Shown here: in pieces, positions 16,112 through 23,139 of the stretch | Layout: the number at the start of each line of letters is the position of its first letter | Position numbering within the stretch: the stretch's first letter is position 1 | Assembly: GCA_020847985.1 (NCBI GenBank) | Contig: JADLBC010000037.1 | Location: 1 to 39,536 of the forward strand | Origin: Dehalococcoidia bacterium | Lineage (GTDB): Bacteria > Chloroflexota > Dehalococcoidia > Tepidiformales > Tepidiformaceae | Direction: 5' to 3' | DNA: 39,536 bases | Translations under genes and position numbers: made by a program | Notes under the pieces: generated by a model | The model's input: the letters and a program-made list of their open reading frames with translations, nothing else | Told to the model about the DNA's origin: nothing | The model's database searches: none

Positions 16112-16119
16112 GGTTCGGC

Positions 16120-19100
16120 ATGTACACGCCCCTCGACCACCCGTTGCTCAATCGCCTGCGCGAAAACGTCCTCTTCGCCGCCGGCCCGATCGGCTCGACG
16201 CTGCTCTCCTTCAACCTCACCGAGCACGATTACGTGGCCTACCCCGGCACCGATCGCGAGGAGACGCACGACGGCTGCCCCGAGTGGCTGAACGTCAGCA
16301 ACCCGGAAATCCTCCGGCGCGTGTACCGCATGTTCTACGAAGCCGGCTGCGATGCCGTCGATTCCTGCTCCTTCGGCGCGAACGAGGTCGTCTTCGCCGA
16401 ATTCGGCCTGGCCGACCGCACCCGCGAACTGAACCGGCTCGCCGCCCAGGTCATCGGCGAAGTGCGCGATAGCTTCAGCACCCCCGAATGGCCCCGTTAC
16501 GCCTTCGGCACCATGGGCCCGGGCACGCGGCTCCCCTCGCTCGGCCACATCGGCTGGGACGACCTCGTGCACTCCTACCGCGAACAGGCGCTCGGCCTCC
16601 TCGAAGGCGGCATCGACGTGCTCAAGGTCGAAACCTGCCAGGACCTGCTCCAGACGAAGGCCGCGCTCGCCGCCATCGCCGATGTCTTCGCCGAAACCGG
16701 CCGCCGCATCCCCGTCGTCGCCAGCGTGACGATCGAGACCACGGGCACCATGCTCCTGGGCAGCGACATCGCCTGCGCGCTGACGGCGCTGGAAGCGATG
16801 GACGTCGTCGACATCATCGGTATCAACTGCGCCACCGGCCCCGAGCAGATGGTCGAGCATGTCCGCCACCTGGCCGAGAACAGCCGCCGGCCGGTGTTCA
16901 TCGGCCCCAACGCGGGGCTCCCCGAAGTGGTGGATGGGCAGGCCTGCTACACGCTCACGCCCGAGGACTTCGCCCGTTACCACGAGATTTTCGTGAACGA
17001 GTTCGGCATCAACATCGCCGCCGGCTGCTGCGGCACCACGCCCGCGATGTACGAAGCCGCCATCGCGCGGGTCGGCCGCCGTGCGCCGAAGCAGCGTCCC
17101 TCGGCCGCGCGCTTCCTCGCCGGGCCGGGCGCCCCCGCCACCGGTGGCGAATACCCCGGCGCCTGCGCTTCCCTTTATACAAGCGTCCCCTTCCGGCAGG
17201 AGACCTCCTTCCTCGTCGTCGGCGAACGGATGAACGCGACGGGTTCGCGCGCCTTCCGCGACCTCCTCCTCGCCGGCGACCTCGATGGCATGACCGCGCT
17301 CGCGAAGGAGCAGACGGCCGAGGGCGCCCACGTCCTCGATGTCATGGTCGATTACGTCGGCCGCGATGGCGTGCCCGACATGACCACCTTCGTCTCGGCC
17401 CTGCGCACCCAGTCCACGCTGCCGCTGATGTTCGATTCGACCGAGGTGGCGGTGGTCGAGGCGGCGCTGAAACTGTACGGCGGCAAGGCCATCGTCAACT
17501 CCATCAACCTGGAGGACGGCGAACGGAAGATCACGCGCCTGTTGCCGCTGATCAAGCGCCACGGCGCCGCCGCCGTCGCCCTCGTGATCGACGAAGAGGG
17601 CCAGGCGCGCACGGCCGATTGGAAGCTGCGCGTCGCGCACCGCATCCACGACATCGCCGTGAACCGCTTCGGCCTTGAACCGCAGGACCTGGTCTTCGAC
17701 ATGCTCACCTTCCCGCTTTCGGGCGGGCAGGAGGACCTGCGCAAGGACGCGATGGAGACGCTCGAAGCGATCCGCCGCGTGAAGGCCGAGCTCCCGGGCG
17801 TGAACACCATCCTCGGCGTTTCGAACGTGTCATTCGGGCTCAAGCCGGCTGCCCGGCGCGTGCTCAACTCCGTCTTCCTGTACGAAGCGATCGAGGCCGG
17901 GCTGGATGCCGCGATCGTGAACGCGCGCCAGATCCTGCCCCTGAACCGCATTCCCGAGGCCCAGCTGCAGGCCGCTCGCGACCTCATCCATGACCGCCGC
18001 CGCGAAGGCTACGACCCGCTGCACGCCTTCATCGCGCTCTTCGAAGGCGTCGAAGCGGAGAAGGCGGTGAAGGTGGATCGCACCGCCCTCCCCGTCGAGG
18101 AGCGCCTCCGCCAGCGCATCGTCGATGGCGACCGCCGCGGCATCGAAACCGACGTCGAGGAAACGCTCGGCCGCATGGACGCGCTCACCATCATCAATCA
18201 GCACCTGCTGGAGGGGATGCGCGTCGTCGGCGACCTCTTCGGCTCGGGCAAGATGCAGCTTCCCTTCGTGCTCCAGAGCGCCGAGACCATGAAGACGGCA
18301 GTCGCGCACCTGGAACCGCACATGGAGAAGACGGAGGGCAGCGGCAAGGGCACGATCGTGCTCGCCACGGTGCGCGGCGACGTGCACGACATCGGCAAGA
18401 ACCTGGTCGATATCATCCTTTCGAATAATGGCTACACCACACACAACCTGGGCATCAAGCAGCCCATCCAGAACGTCATCGAGACGGCGGCGGAAGTGCG
18501 CGCCGACGCCATCGGCCTCAGCGGCCTGCTCGTGAAAAGCACCGTCGTCATGCGCGAGGACCTCGAAGAGCTGAACGCCCGCGAGCTGACGCACTACCCC
18601 GTGCTCCTCGGCGGCGCCGCCCTCACCCGCAAATACGTCGAGGAAGACCTGCGCGCCATCTATCACGGCAGCGTGTACTACTGCCAGGACGCCTTCGAAG
18701 GGCTCGCCACGCTCGACCGCGTGATGACGGCCGTGCGCGCGGGCGAACCGCTACCGGTGCTCACCCGCGGCGGGCGCGTCGTTTCGAACGAAGAGACCGG
18801 GTACGACCCCGTGCGCGCGGTCACGCCCACGCTCGAACTCGTGGGCCCGCCGCCGGGCACGCGGTCGGACGTGCAGCCGGCGGCGAACATCCCGGCGCCG
18901 CCGTTCTGGGGCGCGCGCGTCGTGCGCGGCATCCCCCTGCGCGACATCTTCCCGTTCATCAATACGACCGCGCTCTTCCGCGGCCAGTGGCAGTACCAGC
19001 GCGGCCAGCGCGGCGAGGCGGAGTACGCGGCGTTCATCGAAAACGAAGTCCAGCCCGTGTTCCGGCGCATGCAGGAGCGCGCCATCGCCGAACAGCTGCT

Positions 19101-19692
19101 CGTGCCGCAAGCCGTCTACGGCTGGTTCCCCGCGCGCGCCGAAGGCGATGACCTGCTCGCCTGGCCCGGCTTCGAAGGCGGTGCGCCCACGGGCGAACCC
19201 GTGCGCTTCCACTTCCCGCGCCAGGCCGATGGCCGCCACCTCTGCATCGCCGACTTCTTCCGCGGCGGCGAAGGCGAGTACGACGTCCTCGGCATCGCCC
19301 TCGTGACGATGGGGCCGAAAGCGACGGAGTTCGCGAAGGAGCTCTTCGCCGCCAACGAATACCGCGACTACCTGCACTTCCACGGGTTCGCGGTCGAAAG
19401 CGCCGAGGCGCTGGCCGAACTCTGGCACAAGCGCATGCGCGAGGAGCTCGGCATCGCCGGGGCCGATGGCGCGACCACGAAGGAGCTGTTCCAGCAGGTG
19501 TACCAGGGCGCGCGCTACGCCTTCGGCTACCCCGCCTGCCCGGACCTGGAGGAGCAGAAGGGGATCGACACCCTCCTGCAGCCGGGGCGCATTGGCGTCG
19601 AGCTGAGCGAAACGTTCCAGTGGCACCCCGAACAGACCACGGCCTCGCTCATGGTGCACCACCCGGAGGCGCGCTACTTCGTGGTGAAGTAG
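16120..19692 (+). CDS. metH: Cobalamin-dependent methionine synthase
   Basis: This 1190-residue protein carries all four modules. Residues 1-330 form the homocysteine-binding barrel with zinc ligands Cys237 (GINCATGP), Cys303 and Cys304 (AAGCCGTTP). About 355-630 is the methyltetrahydrofolate-binding pterin domain (VVGERMNATGSRAF, VSNVSFGLKPAARRVLNS). About 650-890 is the cobalamin module with cap helices and the DxHxxG motif (RGDVHDIGKN, His756 as lower ligand), plus GLSGLLVKST. About 910-1190 is the AdoMet-dependent reactivation domain (RGIPLRDIFPFINT, RYAFGYPACPDL). It regenerates methionine from homocysteine. It converges on the DUF2283 gene with a gap of only 3 nt. Confidence 0.97.
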   Translation: MYTPLDHPLLNRLRENVLFAAGPIGSTLLSFNLTEHDYVAYPGTDREETHDGCPEWLNVSNPEILRRVYRMFYEAGCDAVDSCSFGANEVVFAEFGLADRTRELNRLAAQVIGEVRDSFSTPEWPRYAFGTMGPGTRLPSLGHIGWDDLVHSYREQALGLLEGGIDVLKVETCQDLLQTKAALAAIADVFAETGRRIPVVASVTIETTGTMLLGSDIACALTALEAMDVVDIIGINCATGPEQMVEHVRHLAENSRRPVFIGPNAGLPEVVDGQACYTLTPEDFARYHEIFVNEFGINIAAGCCGTTPAMYEAAIARVGRRAPKQRPSAARFLAGPGAPATGGEYPGACASLYTSVPFRQETSFLVVGERMNATGSRAFRDLLLAGDLDGMTALAKEQTAEGAHVLDVMVDYVGRDGVPDMTTFVSALRTQSTLPLMFDSTEVAVVEAALKLYGGKAIVNSINLEDGERKITRLLPLIKRHGAAAVALVIDEEGQARTADWKLRVAHRIHDIAVNRFGLEPQDLVFDMLTFPLSGGQEDLRKDAMETLEAIRRVKAELPGVNTILGVSNVSFGLKPAARRVLNSVFLYEAIEAGLDAAIVNARQILPLNRIPEAQLQAARDLIHDRRREGYDPLHAFIALFEGVEAEKAVKVDRTALPVEERLRQRIVDGDRRGIETDVEETLGRMDALTIINQHLLEGMRVVGDLFGSGKMQLPFVLQSAETMKTAVAHLEPHMEKTEGSGKGTIVLATVRGDVHDIGKNLVDIILSNNGYTTHNLGIKQPIQNVIETAAEVRADAIGLSGLLVKSTVVMREDLEELNARELTHYPVLLGGAALTRKYVEEDLRAIYHGSVYYCQDAFEGLATLDRVMTAVRAGEPLPVLTRGGRVVSNEETGYDPVRAVTPTLELVGPPPGTRSDVQPAANIPAPPFWGARVVRGIPLRDIFPFINTTALFRGQWQYQRGQRGEAEYAAFIENEVQPVFRRMQERAIAEQLLVPQAVYGWFPARAEGDDLLAWPGFEGGAPTGEPVRFHFPRQADGRHLCIADFFRGGEGEYDVLGIALVTMGPKATEFAKELFAANEYRDYLHFHGFAVESAEALAELWHKRMREELGIAGADGATTKELFQQVYQGARYAFGYPACPDLEEQKGIDTLLQPGRIGVELSETFQWHPEQTTASLMVHHPEARYFVVK

Positions 19693-19695
19693 GCG

Positions 19696-20088
19696 CTAGG
19701 GGTGGGCGGTGTGGGCATGCTCGAACCGGGCCGCGGCCTCTCCGAGCACGAGAACGAACCACCGCGCCGTCGCGGGAAGCGCCTCCGCGGGCGCTGTGAT
19801 GGCGATTCCCTGTGCGAGGAGACGGCCGGCGGCTTCCTCCAACTCGCTGATCACCGCAGCGGTCACCCCGGCATGGAACGGCTCCGAGAGGAAGCGCTCG
19901 CGAAACCCATGGAGTTCGAGCCCGCTGATCGCGCCATCGGTTTCGCGGATGTACCAGCCGTCACCAGCCTCTTCTGTGATCGCTTCACGGGGCTCGCCGA
20001 GAAAAACCGACGCGACATCGCACTCTTCGTCGTACCGGAAGGTCACGTCGCGAAGGCCGTCCAGGTCCAGGCTAAGCATCGTGGTCAT
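19696..20088 (-). CDS. DUF2283 family protein, probable antitoxin partner
   Basis: The protein has 130 residues. The N-terminal 60 match the DUF2283 pattern: a first strand VTFRYDEECDVASVFLG, then an acidic strand, then DGAISGLELHGFRER. The rest (about 65-130) is an Ala-rich helical extension not usual for the family, and it ends in FEHAHTAHP. The ATG overlaps the stop of the upstream nuclease-like gene by 4 nt. DUF2283 genes are often found next to small toxin-like nuclease genes; pairing with a PBECR-type protein here supports an antitoxin or immunity role, which is inference. Confidence 0.75.
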   Translation of the reverse strand: MTTMLSLDLDGLRDVTFRYDEECDVASVFLGEPREAITEEAGDGWYIRETDGAISGLELHGFRERFLSEPFHAGVTAAVISELEEAAGRLLAQGIAITAPAEALPATARWFVLVLGEAAARFEHAHTAHP

Positions 20089-20414
20089 GGCAATCGACCT
20101 CCGTTGGAGAAGAGCCGAATACCGCCCGAAAGGCGTCGTCGCAGAAAAGCCGTCACGACACGCCCCCTGATGCCCATCGGCAGGTACCGGTACTCGACGA
20201 CTACATCGAGGAACAGCCCCGGCGCCACCTCGATCACGTGGTGCTTTCGATTAGTGTAGCTGGTATCGGCCAGCACAAGGCGCGGATGGGCGATCGCACG
20301 CCGGACCTGGTCCATTCGGCCTTCCAGCTCCGGATGGCTGCCAACCAGCTTCTCCTGCCACCGTTCCAGCGAACACTCAACGAGAACACCTTCGAAGTCC
20401 CGCTCCTGAATCAA
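20085..20414 (-). CDS. PBECR-type (barnase/EndoU/colicin/RelE-like) nuclease-fold protein
   Basis: The protein has 109 residues. The layout fits the PBECR superfamily: helix with Trp (LERWQEKLVGSHPEL), helix EGRMDQVRRAIAHPRLVLAD, strand RKHHVIEVA, strand FLDVVVEYRY, strand GRVVTAFLRRRLSGGI. The His in GSHPEL and the late Thr/Arg residues are at positions where these RNases keep catalytic residues. The start is TTG 20414 with an excellent Shine-Dalgarno sequence (GGGAGGGG, 6-7 nt). It overlaps the DUF2283 gene by 4 nt. Nuclease activity on RNA is a family-level inference; the toxin is placed before the antitoxin, the reverse of the most common order. Confidence 0.75.
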   Translation of the reverse strand: MIQERDFEGVLVECSLERWQEKLVGSHPELEGRMDQVRRAIAHPRLVLADTSYTNRKHHVIEVAPGLFLDVVVEYRYLPMGIRGRVVTAFLRRRLSGGIRLFSNGGRLP

Positions 20415-20417
20415 TTG

Positions 20418-20813
20418 TCACCCCTCCCGGGTGAACCAGAGGGCGAGGGCTTCCAGGGCGCCGATGAGGATGAAGCTGTCGCCCATGGCGGCGAGGACCC
20501 AGCGCGCGCCCGGTTCGAGGTCGCCCCAGCGCGCCGCCACCGCCACCCACAGGACCACCCCGCCCACCATGTTCGCGCCCGCGAGCAGCCCCGCCGACGA
20601 GCGCCGACCGCCGTGCGCCATCACCGCGACCGTCACCGCCGCGACCAGGAAGACGCCGGCCGAGAGGTAGGCGACCTCCCGCGCGATGCCGGTCGAGCCT
20701 TCGATGGCCCCCGCCAGCACAACAATCACGACCGCGCCCGCGACCTCGCAGGCCGCGTCCAGCCACATCGAAAGCGAGACCGGGTCGCGCGCGATGCGCG
20801 GGCGCGAGGTCAT
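20418..20813 (-). CDS. Four-helix membrane protein of unknown function
   Basis: The protein has 131 residues with four predicted membrane helices: ACEVAGAVVIVVLAGAI, YLSAGVFLVAAVTVAVMAH, LLAGANMVGGVVLWVAVAA and WVLAAMGDSFILIGALEALAL. The ATG overlaps the stop of the upstream gene by 4 nt (ATGA), and only 3 nt separate its stop from the nuclease-like gene, so all are in one transcript. No family motif seen. It could be a membrane partner of the adjacent genes. Confidence 0.75.
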   Translation of the reverse strand: MTSRPRIARDPVSLSMWLDAACEVAGAVVIVVLAGAIEGSTGIAREVAYLSAGVFLVAAVTVAVMAHGGRRSSAGLLAGANMVGGVVLWVAVAARWGDLEPGARWVLAAMGDSFILIGALEALALWFTREG

Positions 20814-21115
20814 TCGCGCGAATCCTGGCCATCGAGGCGCAGGCGGTACGCCCCGCCCGGCACATCCGGCTCAAGGACCGCCACGACCTGGCCCTTCGCC
20901 AGCGCTTCGAGCGGGAGCCACCAGTGTTCGTGGGGCTTCTCCGGACCGCGGCAGATGCAGGGTTCGGCCTCGATGGCGGCTTCGCGCACGCCCGCCGCCG
21001 TCTCCAGCGCGAACGGCGTGCCCGGCGGCGGGAAGAACGGGAACGCCGTCTTCAGGATGAAGGGCGCGCCGCGATCGGCTTCCTCGCGCGATGCCTTGCG
21101 CGCGTAGCGGTCCAC
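20810..21115 (-). CDS. Conserved-looking small protein with CxC motif
   Basis: The protein has 101 residues from GTG 21115, one base after the MOSC stop (TGACGTG). It begins MDRYARKASREEADRG and contains FILKTAFPFFPPPGTPFALE, EPCICRGPEKPHEHWWLPLEAL with a CxC-His-His-Trp cluster that could bind metal, and ends QVVAVLEPDVPGGAYRLRL. The Pro-rich first half and beta-like tail do not match a family I know. The tight spacing on both sides argues that it is a real gene. The longer in-frame frame to 21298 lies inside the MOSC gene and was rejected. Confidence 0.65.
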   Translation of the reverse strand: MDRYARKASREEADRGAPFILKTAFPFFPPPGTPFALETAAGVREAAIEAEPCICRGPEKPHEHWWLPLEALAKGQVVAVLEPDVPGGAYRLRLDGQDSRE

Positions 21116-21116
21116 G

Positions 21117-21581
21117 TCAGGCCTCCACGAAATCGATGGCGTCGCCCGGGCGCACGGTGCCACCGGCGATGACGCGCGCGTAGACGCGGCTCCACCCGGG
21201 GTGCAGCTTCCCGCTGATGCGCACGAACTTCCCGTCCACGAACGACCCCGCGATCGTCTTGCAGGGGGCGGTGTCGCGCGTGATTTCGATGAGCACACCG
21301 GCGCCGAGGCGCAGCCGTGTACCCGCCGTCACGCGATCCCAATCGATGCCCGTGGTGGTGATGTTCTCGCCCGCCGTGCCGGGCGCGATGGGGTGCCCTT
21401 CGCCGCGCAGCGCCTCGATCCGTTCGATGGCCCAGAGGCAGAGCGCGCGCTCCGGGCCACCGTGGTCGCGCGTGTTGTTCTGCACGTCGCCCACAATCCC
21501 CAGTTCGCCGACCTCCGCCTCCAGCACAGGCAGCTTCGGCACGCCCCCGCGCGAGACGGCGATTTGGACGATGGTTCCCAT
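21117..21581 (-). CDS. MOSC domain protein
   Basis: The protein has 154 residues, essentially one MOSC domain, the sulfur-carrier domain found at the C-terminus of molybdenum cofactor sulfurase. Key blocks are VGDVQNNTRDHGGPERALCL, PGTAGENITTTGIDW and APCKTI, where Cys is the conserved persulfide-carrying residue, then HPGWSRVYARVIAGGTVRPGD. Stand-alone MOSC proteins act in molybdenum-cofactor sulfuration or as small reductases; the partner is not in the window. It is the first gene of the five-gene minus-strand run 21581-19696. Confidence 0.9.
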   Translation of the reverse strand: MGTIVQIAVSRGGVPKLPVLEAEVGELGIVGDVQNNTRDHGGPERALCLWAIERIEALRGEGHPIAPGTAGENITTTGIDWDRVTAGTRLRLGAGVLIEITRDTAPCKTIAGSFVDGKFVRISGKLHPGWSRVYARVIAGGTVRPGDAIDFVEA

Positions 21582-21596
21582 GCCACCACGGTGGCA

Positions 21597-21721
21597 GAGA
21601 AAAGAGAAAAGAGGAAGGAGAAAAGGCCGCCGGCCGTCGGCTATCGGCTATCGGCGTGGCCACACGCGAGCCGCCGCGTCGCTCCGCGCCAACCCTTTTC
21701 TCTTTCCTCCTTTCTCTTTTC
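21597..21721. repeat. Heptamer-armed element (AGAGAAA arms, GCTATCG inside)
   Basis: The left arm is AGAGAAA, AGAGAAA, AGAGGAA, GGAGAAA. The right arm is the complementary pyrimidine run (CTTTTCTCTTTCCTCC...TTTTCTC). Between them sit a few GGCTATCG heptamers and a GTGGCCACAC palindrome. The arms could form a stem of about 25 bp. The element abuts the stop codon of the glycoside hydrolase gene and lies 15 bp upstream of the MOSC start, which has no obvious promoter of its own. Confidence 0.8.
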
Positions 21722-22942
21722 TCATTCCTGGCTCATCGCCGCCGCGGCGGCGATGAGCCAGGAACCATCCCCATACCGGTCGCGCTGGTAGAGCCACCAT
21801 TCGCCGCCCCAGAGGTAGGCACGGCCGGCGCCGCTACGGCGGGCGTATTCGAGGTTCCGTTCGAACTTGCGCAGGTCCAGGTTGCGCGAGGGGTTCGCCG
21901 GCGAGACCAGGTGGACGTCGTAGTCGGTCCACGGTTCGCCCTGCAGCTCCGTGATCCAGAACCCCTTGCCCGCCGCGTGCGCGCTGCGCGCCTGGTGCGC
22001 GTAGTTCGGCGCCAGCGGCCCGATCTCCAGGATCGGCAGCACCACCGGATGCCCGAGGATGCTGTCGTTGCGGAATGGGTAGATGCTCGTCGCGAGCACG
22101 TCGCCCGCCTCCAGCGCCCAGCGCCAGCGGCGGTCCATGACGAAGTGCTGGCCGTGGTTCACGGAGACGGGGCGCCCCGCCGGGTCGTTCGCATGGATGG
22201 TCGCGACCAGTTCCGTTATGTAGTCCCGGCCGAGCCGCCAGTCCTGCCAGTGCTCGCCCCGGCTGCTCACCACGAACGGCTCGTTATCCGCGCCCCAGGC
22301 ATCGACCGCGGGCGACCGCGCGGCATGACGCACGACCGCCGCCGCCATCGCGAGCGCGCCCGCGCGCAGCTCCGGCACATCGGAGATGACCTCGCCGCCT
22401 TCGAGCCCGCCCGTGCGTTCGAGCATCCAGCCGGGGATGTACCACTCGGGGTGGCGCTGTGCCTTCATCCCTACGGTGAGCAGCACCCTGGCACCGTTCC
22501 GCTCGGCCGCCCCGATGAGGGCATCGAGCAGGGTGAAGTCGAACTTGCCGGGCGCAGGCTCCACCTCCTGCCACTCGGCCGAAATGCGCACGATGGGCGC
22601 GCCCGTCGCCTCCAGCAAATCCGAAAGGCGGGCGGCGCACCACTCGGCACGGCCCGGGCGGTCATCCGGCACGGCGCCGCGCCCGAGGGTGGGGTCCTCC
22701 AGTTCGAGGTACTCCATCTGGTTGCAGCTGAAGCTCACACCGAAGATGGGATCGCCCGCGGGCTCGACGTGCGGCCAGCTCAGGCGGATGAAGAGCCACG
22801 CCATGAACGCGACCATCCCGAGCGCGAACGCCGCCGCGCCGCCGAGCACGCAGAACGCGACGAACGCCCGCTTCCGGAGGCGGGCATCGCCCACCCCGTT
22901 CGATGGCGGCACTGCGCCGGGAGCGGTCTCGGTGGCGGCCAT
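21722..22942 (-). CDS. Membrane-anchored clan-A-like glycoside hydrolase
   Basis: The protein has 406 residues from ATG 22942. One membrane helix (about 29-50, VAFCVLGGAAAFALGMVAFM) places a TIM-barrel domain outside the cell. Hallmarks are ISAEWQEVEPAPGKFDF (strand with a GKFDF turn as in GH42/GH5-type enzymes), WGADNEPFV with Glu221 as likely acid/base, and WITELQGEPW with Glu332 as likely nucleophile. A glycosidase acting on a surface or environmental polysaccharide is inferred. The last 13 residues (WLIAAAAAMSQE and stop) are encoded inside a 40-bp perfect palindrome. The longer upstream frame to 23017 was not used. Confidence 0.82.
   Translation of the reverse strand: MAATETAPGAVPPSNGVGDARLRKRAFVAFCVLGGAAAFALGMVAFMAWLFIRLSWPHVEPAGDPIFGVSFSCNQMEYLELEDPTLGRGAVPDDRPGRAEWCAARLSDLLEATGAPIVRISAEWQEVEPAPGKFDFTLLDALIGAAERNGARVLLTVGMKAQRHPEWYIPGWMLERTGGLEGGEVISDVPELRAGALAMAAAVVRHAARSPAVDAWGADNEPFVVSSRGEHWQDWRLGRDYITELVATIHANDPAGRPVSVNHGQHFVMDRRWRWALEAGDVLATSIYPFRNDSILGHPVVLPILEIGPLAPNYAHQARSAHAAGKGFWITELQGEPWTDYDVHLVSPANPSRNLDLRKFERNLEYARRSGAGRAYLWGGEWWLYQRDRYGDGSWLIAAAAAMSQE
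21725..21764. repeat. 40-bp perfect palindrome at the 3' end of the glycoside hydrolase gene
   Basis: Every base from 21725 to 21764 pairs with its mirror: the half-site TTCCTGGCTCATCGCCGCCG is followed directly by its complement. It begins next to the TGA stop (21722-21724) and covers the final 13 sense codons. Perfect palindromes this long without a spacer are unstable in most bacteria. Confidence 0.95.
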
Positions 22943-23139
22943 TGAAGCGGAGGGTAAAGCCGAATCGCGCTGTGCCAAATCGTACTTTCGCAACACTCCA
23001 TCCCGATGGCCGCCCATACCCTCGGGTCAGGCTGGCGCTCCCTGCGCGGTGTTTCTTCCGCCCTCGCTTGCGAGCCACGAAGCCGCCGCCTACCGTACGC
23101 GCGAACCGCTCAGATTCCGAAATCGAGGCCGCCCCGCCC

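Noticed and set aside
16060..16119. Cobalamin riboswitch before metH
   Set aside because: Only about 55 bp lie between the terminator and the start, and no B12 box is visible.
21597..21764. Insertion sequence ends
   Set aside because: The arms are low-complexity heptamers, no transposase gene or remnant is nearby, and no target duplication was seen.
22903..23139. N-terminal extension of the adaptor protein
   Set aside because: It overlaps the divergent glycoside hydrolase start and has Arg/Pro-rich random composition. ATG 23140 begins just before the membrane helix.
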